DNA from: Arundinibacter roseus
Lineage (GTDB): Bacteria > Bacteroidota > Bacteroidia > Cytophagales > Spirosomataceae
Reading direction: 5' to 3'
Assembly (NCBI RefSeq): GCF_004348825.1
Contig: NZ_SMJU01000016.1
Coordinates: forward strand, 1-64,000
DNA length: 64,000 nt
Positions within the stretch are counted from its first letter, which is position 1. Every line of letters begins with the position of its first letter. The translations under genes were made by a program, and so were the position numbers. Below are positions 1-8,683 of the stretch, piece after piece. The notes beneath the pieces were generated by a model. The model was given only the letters and a program-made list of their open reading frames with translations. It was not told the DNA's origin and searched no databases.

Positions 1-119
<119 letters not shown>

Positions 120-275
120 AATTACTTATTGTATGGCCGCTATCCGAAAATAGCAACCTGTCTTTATACACTACATCTTGTGCTTCTCTTCATCATGTCA
201 AAGAACGGCGCTTTAAGTCTCCTTAAAACTAGTGGCAAAACTCGTTCGTCTTACCCGTTTCCCCGATTGGGAGTG
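120..275 (-). other. rRNA operon leader region
   Basis: This is the stretch between the predicted rRNA promoter and the mature 16S 5' end. It should be transcribed as the precursor leader and removed by processing. I see no coding potential and no tRNA. The open frames across it have no homologue I recognise. Confidence 0.6.
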
Positions 276-306
276 CAAAGGTGCAAGCCTTTTTTTTTAG
301 ATGCAA
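276..306 (-). promoter_or_regulatory. rRNA operon promoter, Bacteroidota type
   Basis: On the minus strand TTG (306-304) is followed after exactly 20 bases by CACCTTTG (283-276). This is one base from the Bacteroidota -7 consensus TAnnTTTG and has the right spacing to the -33 TTG. Transcription would begin near base 270, giving a 16S leader of about 150 nt. The spacer holds a run of nine A residues. No other gene fits between this site and the rRNA. Confidence 0.75.
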
Positions 307-381
307 GTCCTTTGAAGAAAAAAAATATGATATTTATTTAATCGCTTGATTATCAGAAATGATTTTGTAAAAATATTTTTA

Positions 382-735
382 CTAGAACATCTCAATGGAT
401 TTGAAATACTCTAAAACATGCATTTTAAGTAAGGACTCCTGACTTAAAAGATCGCCTTGCGGCAATGCACGAACTAATTCCCAATGAGGCCATCCGTCGG
501 CATCTGTACCCTGAAATTCATAGTATCCGGATAGGCTCAGGATGCGACAGATGCCTATATGCATGAGATCCTGCTTTTGTTCTTTACTAAAATGAAGGGC
601 TCCTTTTCCTAATTCCTGTACACCTATAAGGAAAAGCACGCCGTTCAGGTCGCCGGGTTTTTTACCTACCGATGATTCAAGAATATTTAGTAATTCTGCC
701 CACTGAGTATCTATAGGTAGATCGTGTCTGTTCAT
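382..735 (-). CDS. conserved hypothetical protein, coupled to AhpD-like gene
   Basis: A protein of about 117 residues that I do not recognise as a named family. It is rich in Leu, Gly and acidic residues, with no signal peptide, membrane segment or Cys cluster, so it should be cytoplasmic. The ATG at 735 overlaps the TGA of the upstream AhpD-like gene as ATGA, which argues for translational coupling and for this start over the ATG at 765. The gene is the second of a two-gene minus-strand unit and may work with the AhpD-like protein, but nothing in its sequence shows how. Confidence 0.7.
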   Translation of the reverse strand: MNRHDLPIDTQWAELLNILESSVGKKPGDLNGVLFLIGVQELGKGALHFSKEQKQDLMHIGICRILSLSGYYEFQGTDADGWPHWELVRALPQGDLLSQESLLKMHVLEYFKSIEMF

Positions 736-1082
736 GAGGGGGTAGTTGCAGGTAAAGCTTCCCAATATTCAAAGGCCCGGCGTAGGTGAGGAATTACGAT
801 AGTGCCTCCTATGAGCGTGGCAATCGAAAATACTTCCTGAATCTGAGAGTCTGTGATTCCCAATTCCTTACATTTACCCAAATGATATTTTACACAATCG
901 TCGCATCGCAACACCATGGAACAGGCAAGGCCGATCATTTCTTTGGTTGCCACGTCGACAGTTCCAGGTGCGTAAGTATTTGTATCTAAATTGAAGATGC
1001 GCTTTAGTATCAGATTGTCCGATTGCATGATTTTGTCATTCATTCGGCTTCTGTACTCATTAAAATCGTCTACAAGATCCAT
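732..1082 (-). CDS. carboxymuconolactone decarboxylase / AhpD-family protein
   Basis: 116 residues, the usual size for a single AhpD/CMD-fold domain. The motif C60-x-x-C63-x-x-x-H67 (in CDDCVKYHLGKC) is the redox-active signature of AhpD-type peroxidatic or disulfide-exchange proteins in this superfamily, so thiol-dependent peroxide handling is more likely than carboxymuconolactone decarboxylation. The protein has no export signal. It is the first gene of a two-gene unit and is divergent from comF, with about 65 bp between the two starts. The exact substrate cannot be read from the sequence. Confidence 0.85.
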   Translation of the reverse strand: MDLVDDFNEYRSRMNDKIMQSDNLILKRIFNLDTNTYAPGTVDVATKEMIGLACSMVLRCDDCVKYHLGKCKELGITDSQIQEVFSIATLIGGTIVIPHLRRAFEYWEALPATTPS

Positions 1083-1147
1083 TGATTATAAGCTAAATTT
1101 TTGTTGCCACGAATAAGTATAACGGACAGATTTACGAAAGAGTTTAT

Positions 1148-1846
1148 ATGAATGCCAAACTTGCCCTCTACTGGAATGATTTTCTGGACATTTTATTTCC
1201 ACGTTGCTGTGAGGCGTGTGAAACAGCTTTGCTTGGAAATGAAAAGCTAATTTGCACAGCCTGCAGGATTTCTTTGCCCCGCATTGATGCAGGTTTTCAG
1301 AAAGATGTATTACGAGGAAAGTTTGCTGGCAACAGCGAGGTGCAGGAGGTGTTTGCCTTTCTGGCATTTACAAAAAAAGGAAGGGTTCAACATTTACTTC
1401 AGGCACTTAAATATAAAGGGGTCCCGGAGGTTGGCATTCTTCTTGGAACGATGATGGTTCAGGAGATGCAGGAAAGAAAGTGTTTTCCAGAAGCAGACCT
1501 TATTCTAAGTGTTCCCTTGCATCCTAAAAGAAAGGCGGAACGTGGCTATAATCAGAGCGATGCTTTTGCAGAAGGGCTTTCGGAGATTTCGGGAGTTCCG
1601 TGGTCAGGAGTGGTACTTCAGCGTACGGTATATACAAAAACTCAAACCGGAAAGAGCAAAATAGAAAGACGAGAAACTATGCAGGGAGTTTTTGCGGTCA
1701 ATTCACCGGAATCGGTTGCCGGGAAGAAAATAATCCTGGTAGATGATGTTTTGACAACAGGCGCAACGCTGCAAGGCTGTATAGATGTATTGATTGAATC
1801 AGGTTGCCGTTCGCTCTATATAATGACACTAGCCGCGGCTCAGTAG
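1148..1846 (+). CDS. ComF family phosphoribosyltransferase-like protein
   Basis: 232 residues. The N-terminus carries two Cys pairs (CCEAC and CTAC) typical of the ComF zinc-binding domain. The C-terminal half is a type I phosphoribosyltransferase fold ending in the PRPP loop IILVDDVLTTGAT. ComF is needed for DNA uptake during natural transformation in several bacteria, acting on the cytoplasmic side after entry; whether this organism is competent cannot be seen. The last six codons form the left arm of a 20-bp perfect inverted repeat. The gene converges on gldJ. Confidence 0.9.
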   Translation: MNAKLALYWNDFLDILFPRCCEACETALLGNEKLICTACRISLPRIDAGFQKDVLRGKFAGNSEVQEVFAFLAFTKKGRVQHLLQALKYKGVPEVGILLGTMMVQEMQERKCFPEADLILSVPLHPKRKAERGYNQSDAFAEGLSEISGVPWSGVVLQRTVYTKTQTGKSKIERRETMQGVFAVNSPESVAGKKIILVDDVLTTGATLQGCIDVLIESGCRSLYIMTLAAAQ

Positions 1847-1872
1847 AGCACACGGCTAGTGTCATTATATAG
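1816..1872. repeat. 20-bp perfect inverted repeat at comF 3' end
   Basis: CTATATAATGACACTAGCCG at 1816-1835 is the exact reverse complement of 1853-1872, with a 17-base loop that contains the comF stop codon (1844-1846). The left arm encodes the C-terminal residues of ComF. No T-run follows on either strand, so it is not a textbook intrinsic terminator. It could still act as a bidirectional transcript end or an mRNA 3' stabiliser between the convergent comF and gldJ genes. Confidence 0.85.
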
Positions 1873-1900
1873 GATAACAGAAAATGTTAAGTTAAAAGAA

Positions 1901-3157
1901 CTATCGATTTCTTCCGGTAGAAATCATGGCGCAGCGAAAACCTACGGTAGCGGTAGACGAATCCTGATCCATAAACCGGCGGGTTCCGGGGGATAGCCAA
2001 TAGGCTACATCCGACCACGATCCTCCTTTGTACACGCGAATCTTATCGTTTATTAAAGAATTGTTATTTTTTGAATCATAATTTTTGGCTTCATCCATGT
2101 AGCCGTCCCGACGAAGAGAGTTCAAGTCATTGAAATCCATGTAAGAAAGTGGGCGGTAAACATCCTGTACCCATTCGTTGACATTACCGGCCATATCGTA
2201 CAAACCATTGTCGTTAGGAGGATAGGAACGAATTTCCTGCGTAATGATGGCGCCATCATTTGATCGTCCGGCAATACCGGCATAGTCACCCCGTCCTCGT
2301 TTGAAGTTTGCCAACATAGTACCTTGTTTGCGTCCACGAGGTTGACGAAGCGTCGATCCGTCCCAGGGATAAATCCGTTGGTTGGATTGGTTTTCGTCAG
2401 CATATTGTGTTCCGATCATACCTTTGGCGGCATATTCCCACTCAGCCTCGGTTGGAAGACGGTAGTTGGGGAGAACATACCCGCTTTCGACAGACATGGT
2501 AGATGGTGCGGAGGCAGATGCAACTTCGGCCTGAGCTTCTTTCTTTTTCTTACCCAATGAAATTCCCTTTTTGGATTTACCAGCGGCTGTTCCCTGCGCA
2601 TTCATGGATTGATTTACAGCATTGGTACGCCAGGTACAGTAATCCGTTGCCTGCGCCCACGAAACACCTACGACTGGATAGAGGCGAAAACCAGGATGGC
2701 GAAGATACATATTTACATAGGAATCATTGAATGACAACGGGTTAAACCAAACGTTGGTATCAGGAAGGGCGCGGCGGTAAAATTCTTCCGAAGAGTCACG
2801 CTGTACGGCGTCCAAAAATTCGAGATAGTGAATATTGGCAACTTCGGTCTCATCCATATAGAATGACTGAATACTGACGGTACGTTCCAGGTTGTCGCGC
2901 GTGCCCATCACATCTTCTTCCAAAGACCCCATCGTAAAACGTCCTCCTTCAATAAATACCAAATCAGGGCCAGCGGGAAGCGCTTTGTATTGCTTTACCT
3001 GAAACCCATCTTTCGCATTGTAGGCCATTCCGGTTTTGGAACTAGTCTTGCCGGGTTTAAGACTTGTCGGGTCTTTTTTCTTACAGGAACTTGCCACCAC
3101 CAATACCATAAGTACCAGGGAAAGCGATTGGATACCAATACTACGCATGCAAATCAT
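1901..3157 (-). CDS. gldJ: GldJ-like gliding/T9SS lipoprotein (SUMF1 fold)
   Basis: 418 residues with an N-terminal lipoprotein signal (hydrophobic stretch ending ASSC) and a formylglycine-generating-enzyme (SUMF1-like) domain from about residue 70 to the end. The blocks FMDETEV-like, ALPDTNVWFNPL, YLRHPGF and YPVVGVSWAQA recall Flavobacterium GldJ, a periplasm-facing lipoprotein of the gliding and type IX secretion apparatus. It is shorter than the roughly 560-residue Flavobacterium protein. A linker around residues 190-225 is low in complexity (Lys, Ala, Ser). An alternative ATG at 3148 gives a more usual signal peptide. No other T9SS gene is in the window, so GldK or a generic SUMF1 lipoprotein remains possible. 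Confidence 0.78.
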   Translation of the reverse strand: MICMRSIGIQSLSLVLMVLVVASSCKKKDPTSLKPGKTSSKTGMAYNAKDGFQVKQYKALPAGPDLVFIEGGRFTMGSLEEDVMGTRDNLERTVSIQSFYMDETEVANIHYLEFLDAVQRDSSEEFYRRALPDTNVWFNPLSFNDSYVNMYLRHPGFRLYPVVGVSWAQATDYCTWRTNAVNQSMNAQGTAAGKSKKGISLGKKKKEAQAEVASASAPSTMSVESGYVLPNYRLPTEAEWEYAAKGMIGTQYADENQSNQRIYPWDGSTLRQPRGRKQGTMLANFKRGRGDYAGIAGRSNDGAIITQEIRSYPPNDNGLYDMAGNVNEWVQDVYRPLSYMDFNDLNSLRRDGYMDEAKNYDSKNNNSLINDKIRVYKGGSWSDVAYWLSPGTRRFMDQDSSTATVGFRCAMISTGRNR

Positions 3158-3207
3158 TGCTTTTAAGTTGCTTAAATTTATAGTATGTCTGTTTTTATTA
3201 CGGCTCG

Positions 3208-3235
3208 CAAAGATAGAAGGTTTCTATCTATTCAG
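3208..3235 (-). promoter_or_regulatory. candidate gldJ promoter
   Basis: On the minus strand TATCTTTG (3215-3208) matches the -7 consensus TAnnTTTG perfectly. CTG, one base from the -33 TTG, lies 17 bases upstream at 3235-3233. The predicted start near 3202 gives a leader of about 45 nt before gldJ. It lies just past the mfd stop codon. Confidence 0.5.
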
Positions 3236-3248
3236 TACGCATCGGGCC

Positions 3249-6200
3249 TTATCTATTCAGTTCTTCAAGAATACTTCGGGCTTCATCAATTGACTTAACA
3301 TCAAAGCAACTCAGGATAAGTTTGCCTTTCGTGTCTTTCAGCGCGGTCTGTTTTCCATGTTTTTGAATGTAATCAATTACTTTGCCAAACTTAGGAGACT
3401 GAAAGAATTTGTCGTTCTGGGAAGAAACGAAGTATCCTTTCATGGTATTGTTTTTTAAAGTCAATTTTTCAAAATGCAGGATTTCCGCTTCCAGTCGTAA
3501 GCGCACTGTTTTCAGAAGATTCTGAACTTCAAGCGGTAAGGGCCCAAATCGATCGTTTAGCTCTGCTTCAAAAGCCAAAAGATCTGACTCACCTTTGAGA
3601 TTGTCGAGCCGGGTATATAACGATAACCTTTCCGAAATATTCTTTACATAGGATTCTGGAATGAGCGTGGCCAAATCGGTTTCGATCTGACAGTCGGGCA
3701 GCAGGTTTTGCGGAACGGTAAGGGATGTTGCAAAGAGATCTTTAAATTCATTCTCTTTTAATTCTTTCACTGCTTCATCGAGCATTTTGTGGTAAAGCTC
3801 ATACCCAAGGTCATTTACAAAACCACTTTGCTCGGCTCCCAGCAAATTACCCGCACCCCGAATATCCAAATCACGCATAGCTACTTTGAAACCATCCCCA
3901 AGTTCCGAAAACTCTTCCAGGGTTTGCAGGCGCTTGCGAGAGTCGTTGGAAAGCAACGATGTCGGAGGTGTAAGCAAATAACAAAAAGCCTTTCGGTTGG
4001 AGCGTCCTACCCGGCCGCGCATCTGATGCAGATCCGACAAACCAAACATGTGTGCGGAGTTGATAATGATAGTGTTGGCGTTTGGAATATCAATCCCAGA
4101 TTCGATGATATTGGTCGAAACCAGAATGTCGTATTCGCCTTCAATAAATAGCATCATCACTTTTTCGAGCCGGTCGCCTTCCATTTGGCCATGCGCAACA
4201 CCAATGCGCGCATCGGGTACGAGGCGCAAAATAATGTTGGCAATCGACTCAATATCATTGACCCGATTGTGCACAAAAAATACTTGTCCGCCTCTATTTA
4301 ACTCAAAACTGAGCGCATCCCGAATAAATTCTTCACTAAATGAGTGTACCTCGGTTGTCACAGGCTGACGGTTAGGCGGAGCGGTAGCAATGACGGATAA
4401 ATCGCGGGCGCCCATCAGCGAAAAGTGAAGGGTGCGTGGAATGGGCGTCGCCGTGAGCGTTAGCACGTCTACGTTGATGCGCATTTCTTTCAAACGATCT
4501 TTCGCCTTTACGCCAAATTTCTGCTCTTCGTCAACCACAAGCAGGCCAAGGTCTTTAAAATGCACATCTTTATTCAGGATTCGGTGCGTGCCAATCAGAA
4601 TGTCAATTTTGCCTTCGGCCGTTTGTTTCAGCGTTTCTTTGATGTCTTTGGTACTTTTGAACCGATTGATATAGCCAACTCGCACCGGGAAGTCAGCAAG
4701 GCGTTCACTGAATGTTTTAAAGTGCTGCATGGCCAAAATGGTAGTTGGTACGAGTACGGCGACCTGTTTACTATCACAAACGGCCTTGAAAGCGGCCCGA
4801 ATGGCTACTTCTGTTTTTCCAAAACCTACATCACCACACACGAGCCGATCCATAGGATGGCTTTTTTCCATATCGTCTTTGACGTCGTTAGTCGCTTTGG
4901 CCTGATCGGGCGTATCTTCGTACAAAAAGGAAGATTCCAGCTCGGCCTGCATATAATTGTCTTTCATGAATGCAAAACCGGGCGCTTCTCTTCGCTTGGC
5001 ATAGAGGGCAATCAGCTCCTTGGCAATGTCTTTCAGTTGCTTTTTGACCCGATTCTTTTTGGCTTCCCACTCCCCTGATCCCAGCTTACTCATGGCCGGA
5101 GGTGTTCCTTCTTTTCCGGTGTAGCGGGCAATTTTATGCAAATTATGTACACTTACGTACAGCAGGTCGTTGTCGCGGTATACCAGCCTGACGGCCTCTT
5201 GTTCCTGACCGTTTACTTCCTGCCTTTCCATGCCCGCAAAGCGCCCGATGCCATAGTCTACGTGCGTTACAAAATCGCCGGGTTGCAGCGTTTTGAGTTC
5301 TTTTAGGGTAATCGCTTTGGACTTGTTGAACTTTACCTTGATCCGGTATTTATGAAAACGGGAAAAAATCTGATGATCCGTGTAGCAGGCAATTTTCAGT
5401 TGCTCGTCAATATAGCCTTCCCTCAGCGCAATACTCAGCGGGCGAAACTTGACGTAAGGATCCAGATCTTCAAAAATTCGTTCGAGTCGATCCAATTGAC
5501 GAGGCTGCTCGGCCACAAGTACATTCAGGTACCCTTTGCCCTGATTTTCGGAAAGGTTTCCCAGAAGTCGCTCAAAATCTTTATTAAAAGACGGTTGAGG
5601 TTTGGAGGTAAATTGAATTTTATTTTCATTTTTGAAATAAAACCGACGGCCAAATTCGATGGTTTTAAACTCCTTTACCTTGTTCAAAAAACCCCGACGG
5701 GTTTCAAAGAGAGTGTCAGGATTTGATACAATTTGCACGCCGCCACCCGTTACTTCGGCCAGGGCAAGTTGGGCTTTTTCAAAATTGTTTTCAATGATTT
5801 CCAGCGTCAATTCTACATCCTTAAACCAAATCAGCGCTGACTCGGGCAGAAAACTCAGAAACGATTCGCGTGTTTCGTATTCCAGTTTTTTCTGAATATC
5901 GGGTACAATATTGATTTGCTGTACGGCTTCTACCGAGAGCTGGGTTTCAGGATCAAACGAGCGCAGGCTTTCGACTTCATCGCCAAAAAGCTCGATACGA
6001 TACGGATATTCGCTGGCGTATGAATAAACATCTACAATACCTCCCCGAAGAGAAAACTGTCCGGCTTCAAAAACAAAATCGGTTAGTTCAAAACCATAGT
6101 TATGCAAAAACTCAGTCATGAAAGCCGGGTCAAGCTTTTCGCCAACCTTCACCGAAAAGGTATTTGCTAATAGAGAACGCTTATTGATTACCTTCTCAAA

Positions 6201-6599
6201 AAGTGCCTCAGGATAGGTAACGATTTGTAAAGGAGCGGGTTTGCTGACGTTCAGTTTGTTCAGAATCTCGGCCCGCATCAGAACATTGGCATTTTCAATT
6301 TCTTCAAACTGATAGGCGCGTTTGTAGGAGGTAGGATAAAAAAGTACGTCCTCCGTTCCCAGCAAACTTTGCATATCGTTCTGAAAATAAGCAGCTTCTT
6401 CGCGGTCACTGAGAACATACAGTGAAAGCTGCGGCAGGTGCCGGTTATGCACCGTGGCGGCAATAACCGCATCAAGACTACCAACCAATCCTTTGACTTG
6501 TACGTGAGCATCAGCCGGTGCCTGCGACTGAATCTGATTGACGAGCAACTGAATGTAGCTGTCGTTGGCGTATAATGTTAGAAAATCTTTTACTTCCAA
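3249..6599 (-). CDS. mfd: transcription-repair coupling factor Mfd
   Basis: 1116 residues, close to the usual 1100-1200. Order of domains: UvrB-like N-terminal region, RNA-polymerase interaction domain with the YGIGRFAGMERQ block (about residues 450-530), RecG-like translocase with Walker A (GDVGFGKTE) and DEEQ box (VVDEEQKFGVK), helicase motif LTATPIPRTL, and a C-terminal TRCF domain. It displaces stalled RNA polymerase at DNA lesions and recruits UvrA. It is a stand-alone gene divergent from pnuC. A near-match promoter element (TATATTTG, 6800-6793 on the minus strand) lies about 190 bp upstream of the ATG, but without a well-spaced -33 partner. Confidence 0.97.
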   Translation of the reverse strand: MEVKDFLTLYANDSYIQLLVNQIQSQAPADAHVQVKGLVGSLDAVIAATVHNRHLPQLSLYVLSDREEAAYFQNDMQSLLGTEDVLFYPTSYKRAYQFEEIENANVLMRAEILNKLNVSKPAPLQIVTYPEALFEKVINKRSLLANTFSVKVGEKLDPAFMTEFLHNYGFELTDFVFEAGQFSLRGGIVDVYSYASEYPYRIELFGDEVESLRSFDPETQLSVEAVQQINIVPDIQKKLEYETRESFLSFLPESALIWFKDVELTLEIIENNFEKAQLALAEVTGGGVQIVSNPDTLFETRRGFLNKVKEFKTIEFGRRFYFKNENKIQFTSKPQPSFNKDFERLLGNLSENQGKGYLNVLVAEQPRQLDRLERIFEDLDPYVKFRPLSIALREGYIDEQLKIACYTDHQIFSRFHKYRIKVKFNKSKAITLKELKTLQPGDFVTHVDYGIGRFAGMERQEVNGQEQEAVRLVYRDNDLLYVSVHNLHKIARYTGKEGTPPAMSKLGSGEWEAKKNRVKKQLKDIAKELIALYAKRREAPGFAFMKDNYMQAELESSFLYEDTPDQAKATNDVKDDMEKSHPMDRLVCGDVGFGKTEVAIRAAFKAVCDSKQVAVLVPTTILAMQHFKTFSERLADFPVRVGYINRFKSTKDIKETLKQTAEGKIDILIGTHRILNKDVHFKDLGLLVVDEEQKFGVKAKDRLKEMRINVDVLTLTATPIPRTLHFSLMGARDLSVIATAPPNRQPVTTEVHSFSEEFIRDALSFELNRGGQVFFVHNRVNDIESIANIILRLVPDARIGVAHGQMEGDRLEKVMMLFIEGEYDILVSTNIIESGIDIPNANTIIINSAHMFGLSDLHQMRGRVGRSNRKAFCYLLTPPTSLLSNDSRKRLQTLEEFSELGDGFKVAMRDLDIRGAGNLLGAEQSGFVNDLGYELYHKMLDEAVKELKENEFKDLFATSLTVPQNLLPDCQIETDLATLIPESYVKNISERLSLYTRLDNLKGESDLLAFEAELNDRFGPLPLEVQNLLKTVRLRLEAEILHFEKLTLKNNTMKGYFVSSQNDKFFQSPKFGKVIDYIQKHGKQTALKDTKGKLILSCFDVKSIDEARSILEELNR

Positions 6600-6857
6600 G
6601 AAATGAGTACGTTAGAAACCTTTAACTAAGTAGCGATACGTTCGCTCTGACTGAAAATCAGTAAAAACACAAAAAGCCGTCGAAGGCAAAATTCCCTCGT
6701 CGGCAACCTGAATAACAACTCTTTTCCTACATTTGTTACCGGTGCTATCTGTTTGTGGATCAAAGCCGGTTTGTAAAAAAAGTGCCTTTGGACAAATATA
6801 AAGTGGTTTGTAGCAAAAAAAGAGCTTTCACTTAAATTTAATATACCCTCATACCTC

Positions 6858-7481
6858 ATGTTGGAATGGCTGAATCAACCGCTTACACTTGCTGAGTTTG
6901 CCACGACTCCCCTCGAAATCCTGGGATTTGTAACGGGTGCTATTTGCGTATACCTCAATACCCGTCAGAATGTGTGGGGGTGGTTTTTCGGAATTATCAA
7001 CGCAGTACTTTATGCAGTAGTTTTCTGGCAGGCAAGGCTATACGCTGACATGGGTCTGCAAGGGTACTATTTTTTTACGAGCATATATGGCGCATGGATG
7101 TGGCTTTATGGGGGCACCAATCAGGAAGCATTGCCCGTAAGCTTTACGCCCCGGCGGCTATATGGACTTTTTATTGCTATTTTTTGCGTAGCCACGTTGG
7201 GTTGGGGCTATTTATTAAACCGCTACACCGATGCAAGTCTGAGCTATATTGACTCGGGCCTGACGGCTGCCAGCCTGTTGGGACAATGGATGATGGCGCG
7301 TAAATATCTGGAAAACTGGCTTCTGTGGATTGTGGCCGATGCCTGCTACATTGGAATGTATATTTACAAAGAGCTGCATCTGACGGCTTTGCTTTATGCC
7401 GTTTTTCTGGGATTGGCCGTGATCGGATATTTTCAGTGGAAGCGATCTTTGGCAGAATCAGCAATTCCTGAAAGCTACTGA
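6858..7481 (+). CDS. pnuC: PnuC-type vitamin transporter (nicotinamide riboside or thiamine)
   Basis: 207 residues, strongly hydrophobic, about seven membrane helices, with the PnuC signatures NVWGWFFGIINAVLYA and QGYYFFTSIYGAW near the N-terminus. PnuC proteins are SWEET-like facilitators that move vitamins, classically nicotinamide riboside, across the inner membrane. Close relatives (PnuT) carry thiamine and are common in Bacteroidota, so the substrate is open. No riboswitch precedes this gene, unlike the TPP-controlled receptor 4 kb away. The 3' end overlaps the convergent barstar gene by 7 bp. Confidence 0.88.
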   Translation: MLEWLNQPLTLAEFATTPLEILGFVTGAICVYLNTRQNVWGWFFGIINAVLYAVVFWQARLYADMGLQGYYFFTSIYGAWMWLYGGTNQEALPVSFTPRRLYGLFIAIFCVATLGWGYLLNRYTDASLSYIDSGLTAASLLGQWMMARKYLENWLLWIVADACYIGMYIYKELHLTALLYAVFLGLAVIGYFQWKRSLAESAIPESY

Positions 7482-7948
7482 ACGAGGCTAAACGGAATTT
7501 CCTGCTCTTCCAGAATGGCCCGAATCCGTGAGCTGTCGTCAAAGAGAATACGAAGTTCTTTTTTGGAAAAATCTTCTTCCTGATCTTCATCAAGCCACTT
7601 CCAGTCTTCGGCTGATGCCTCCAACAGGTCGAGCAAAGTGCCAAGTTTCCCATCCGATTTTTCATGAAGCAGCCAATCGCCACTGTTCTGAATGAAAATG
7701 ACTATTTTTTCTTCGTCAATCCACTGCAAATCATTGAGAAGCTCATCTAAGGAATCGAGGTTGAAACCAAAATAATCCGGGAAGTCGAGCGCACGACCGA
7801 GTTGCTCATAAAAAGCCTTCAACGAAGTGGCCTGAGTGCCATCGACGGTAGCAATGTACCAATCGGCAAAAGCCGTGGAAGGGTTTGTTTGGGCGTCAAT
7901 TAATAAAAAATGAGTACTTTTCATTCGTATAAAATTAGTCTTTTTCAA
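7475..7948 (-). CDS. barstar-family ribonuclease inhibitor
   Basis: 157 residues with the barstar core around residues 40-85: FYEQLGRALDFPDYFGFNLD followed by SLDELLNDLQWI. Barstar binds barnase-type RNases by covering the active site with acidic residues, and this protein is strongly acidic in its second half (EDQEED). The extension after residue 105 makes it longer than the 90-residue Bacillus barstar. It has no export signal, so it should protect the cytoplasm. It follows a barnase-like gene on the same strand (146 bp gap), which supports a cognate pair. ATG 7924 is an equally plausible start. Confidence 0.82.
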   Translation of the reverse strand: MKKTNFIRMKSTHFLLIDAQTNPSTAFADWYIATVDGTQATSLKAFYEQLGRALDFPDYFGFNLDSLDELLNDLQWIDEEKIVIFIQNSGDWLLHEKSDGKLGTLLDLLEASAEDWKWLDEDQEEDFSKKELRILFDDSSRIRAILEEQEIPFSLVQ

Positions 7949-8049
7949 AAATCAGTCTTCGGGTCGCTCGCAACTTGACCCTCCGGAAAATCCTGAAATT
8001 TATTCATCTCTTCGCAACTTTCACGCATTTTTGAGTAAAAGGTAACTCA

Positions 8050-8057
8050 CAAATTTA
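8050..8057 (-). promoter_or_regulatory. candidate -7 element upstream of barstar
   Basis: TAAATTTG on the minus strand (8057-8050) fits TAnnTTTG and lies about 100 bp upstream of the barstar ATG. The -33 partner is poor (TTTA about 15 bases upstream). It may give barstar its own transcription, keeping inhibitor in excess over nuclease. Confidence 0.3.
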
Positions 8058-8094
8058 CCCAATGGAACGCGTAAACGTATTTGAGCAAAGCATT

Positions 8095-8565
8095 TTATTC
8101 GGTTTCGATTTCAATAAACGTGGAATAATGATCCTTTGTGTACCACGCCCGTCCGTCCGCAGAGGTAACAAGCCTTTGCGCACCCCGATTTTTGCCTTTA
8201 ACTTTCGGGTTTACGTCCCATTCCCGGTAGTTCATTGATTGTCCTGAGGCCGTCTTTTGCGGTAAGCGTTTTTCATAATTTCCAAACTTCCGTCCGCCGA
8301 CATATCCTTCCGGCGCTCGTCCGTGAATCCGTACATAGTCCAGTACTTCGTAAACCTTTGCCGGAATCTGAGCATTTGCAGTCGATTTCTTTCGGCCCTC
8401 GCGACTCGCTGTTTCATCTGACAGCACAAGTGGTTTTTGGGCTGCTGCCCTCTCCTGCTGATACACCTGCGCTGAGGAACGCTCCGTAGTAGACCAACAG
8501 CCACTTAGCGATGATGTCAGGATCAACAAGAAAAAAAACGTGAAATTGTTATGGAAAAATTTCAT
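8095..8565 (-). CDS. barnase-like secreted ribonuclease, lipoprotein
   Basis: 156 residues. A signal sequence ends in the lipobox SLSGC (Cys23), so the protein should be exported and lipidated. After a Ser/Thr/Gln-rich linker, residues 65-156 form a microbial RNase (barnase/N1) domain. E115 in YREWDVN, R131 in QRLVTSADGR and H146 in KDHYSTF line up with the catalytic Glu, Arg and His of barnase, so it should be an active guanyl-preferring RNase. The barstar gene lies downstream on the same strand. Membrane anchoring is unusual for this family, which is usually freely secreted. Nutrient scavenging or competitor killing are both possible. Confidence 0.85.
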   Translation of the reverse strand: MKFFHNNFTFFFLLILTSSLSGCWSTTERSSAQVYQQERAAAQKPLVLSDETASREGRKKSTANAQIPAKVYEVLDYVRIHGRAPEGYVGGRKFGNYEKRLPQKTASGQSMNYREWDVNPKVKGKNRGAQRLVTSADGRAWYTKDHYSTFIEIETE

Positions 8566-8620
8566 GTTCAGGAAAGCTTTTAAGGTAAAGTTCGGGAGGA
8601 TTAATTTTTAAAGAAATAAT

Positions 8621-8659
8621 AAAAAACCCTTTCTACAATACGAAGAGAAAGGGTTTTTT
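8621..8659. terminator. bidirectional intrinsic terminator
   Basis: AAAAAACCCTTTCT (8621-8634) pairs perfectly with AGAAAGGGTTTTTT (8646-8659). Flanking A and T runs give a U-tail on both strands. It ends the minus-strand detoxification operon and insulates the RNase gene. Confidence 0.85.
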
Positions 8660-8683
8660 GAACAAAATAAAATGTTTGTTTGC

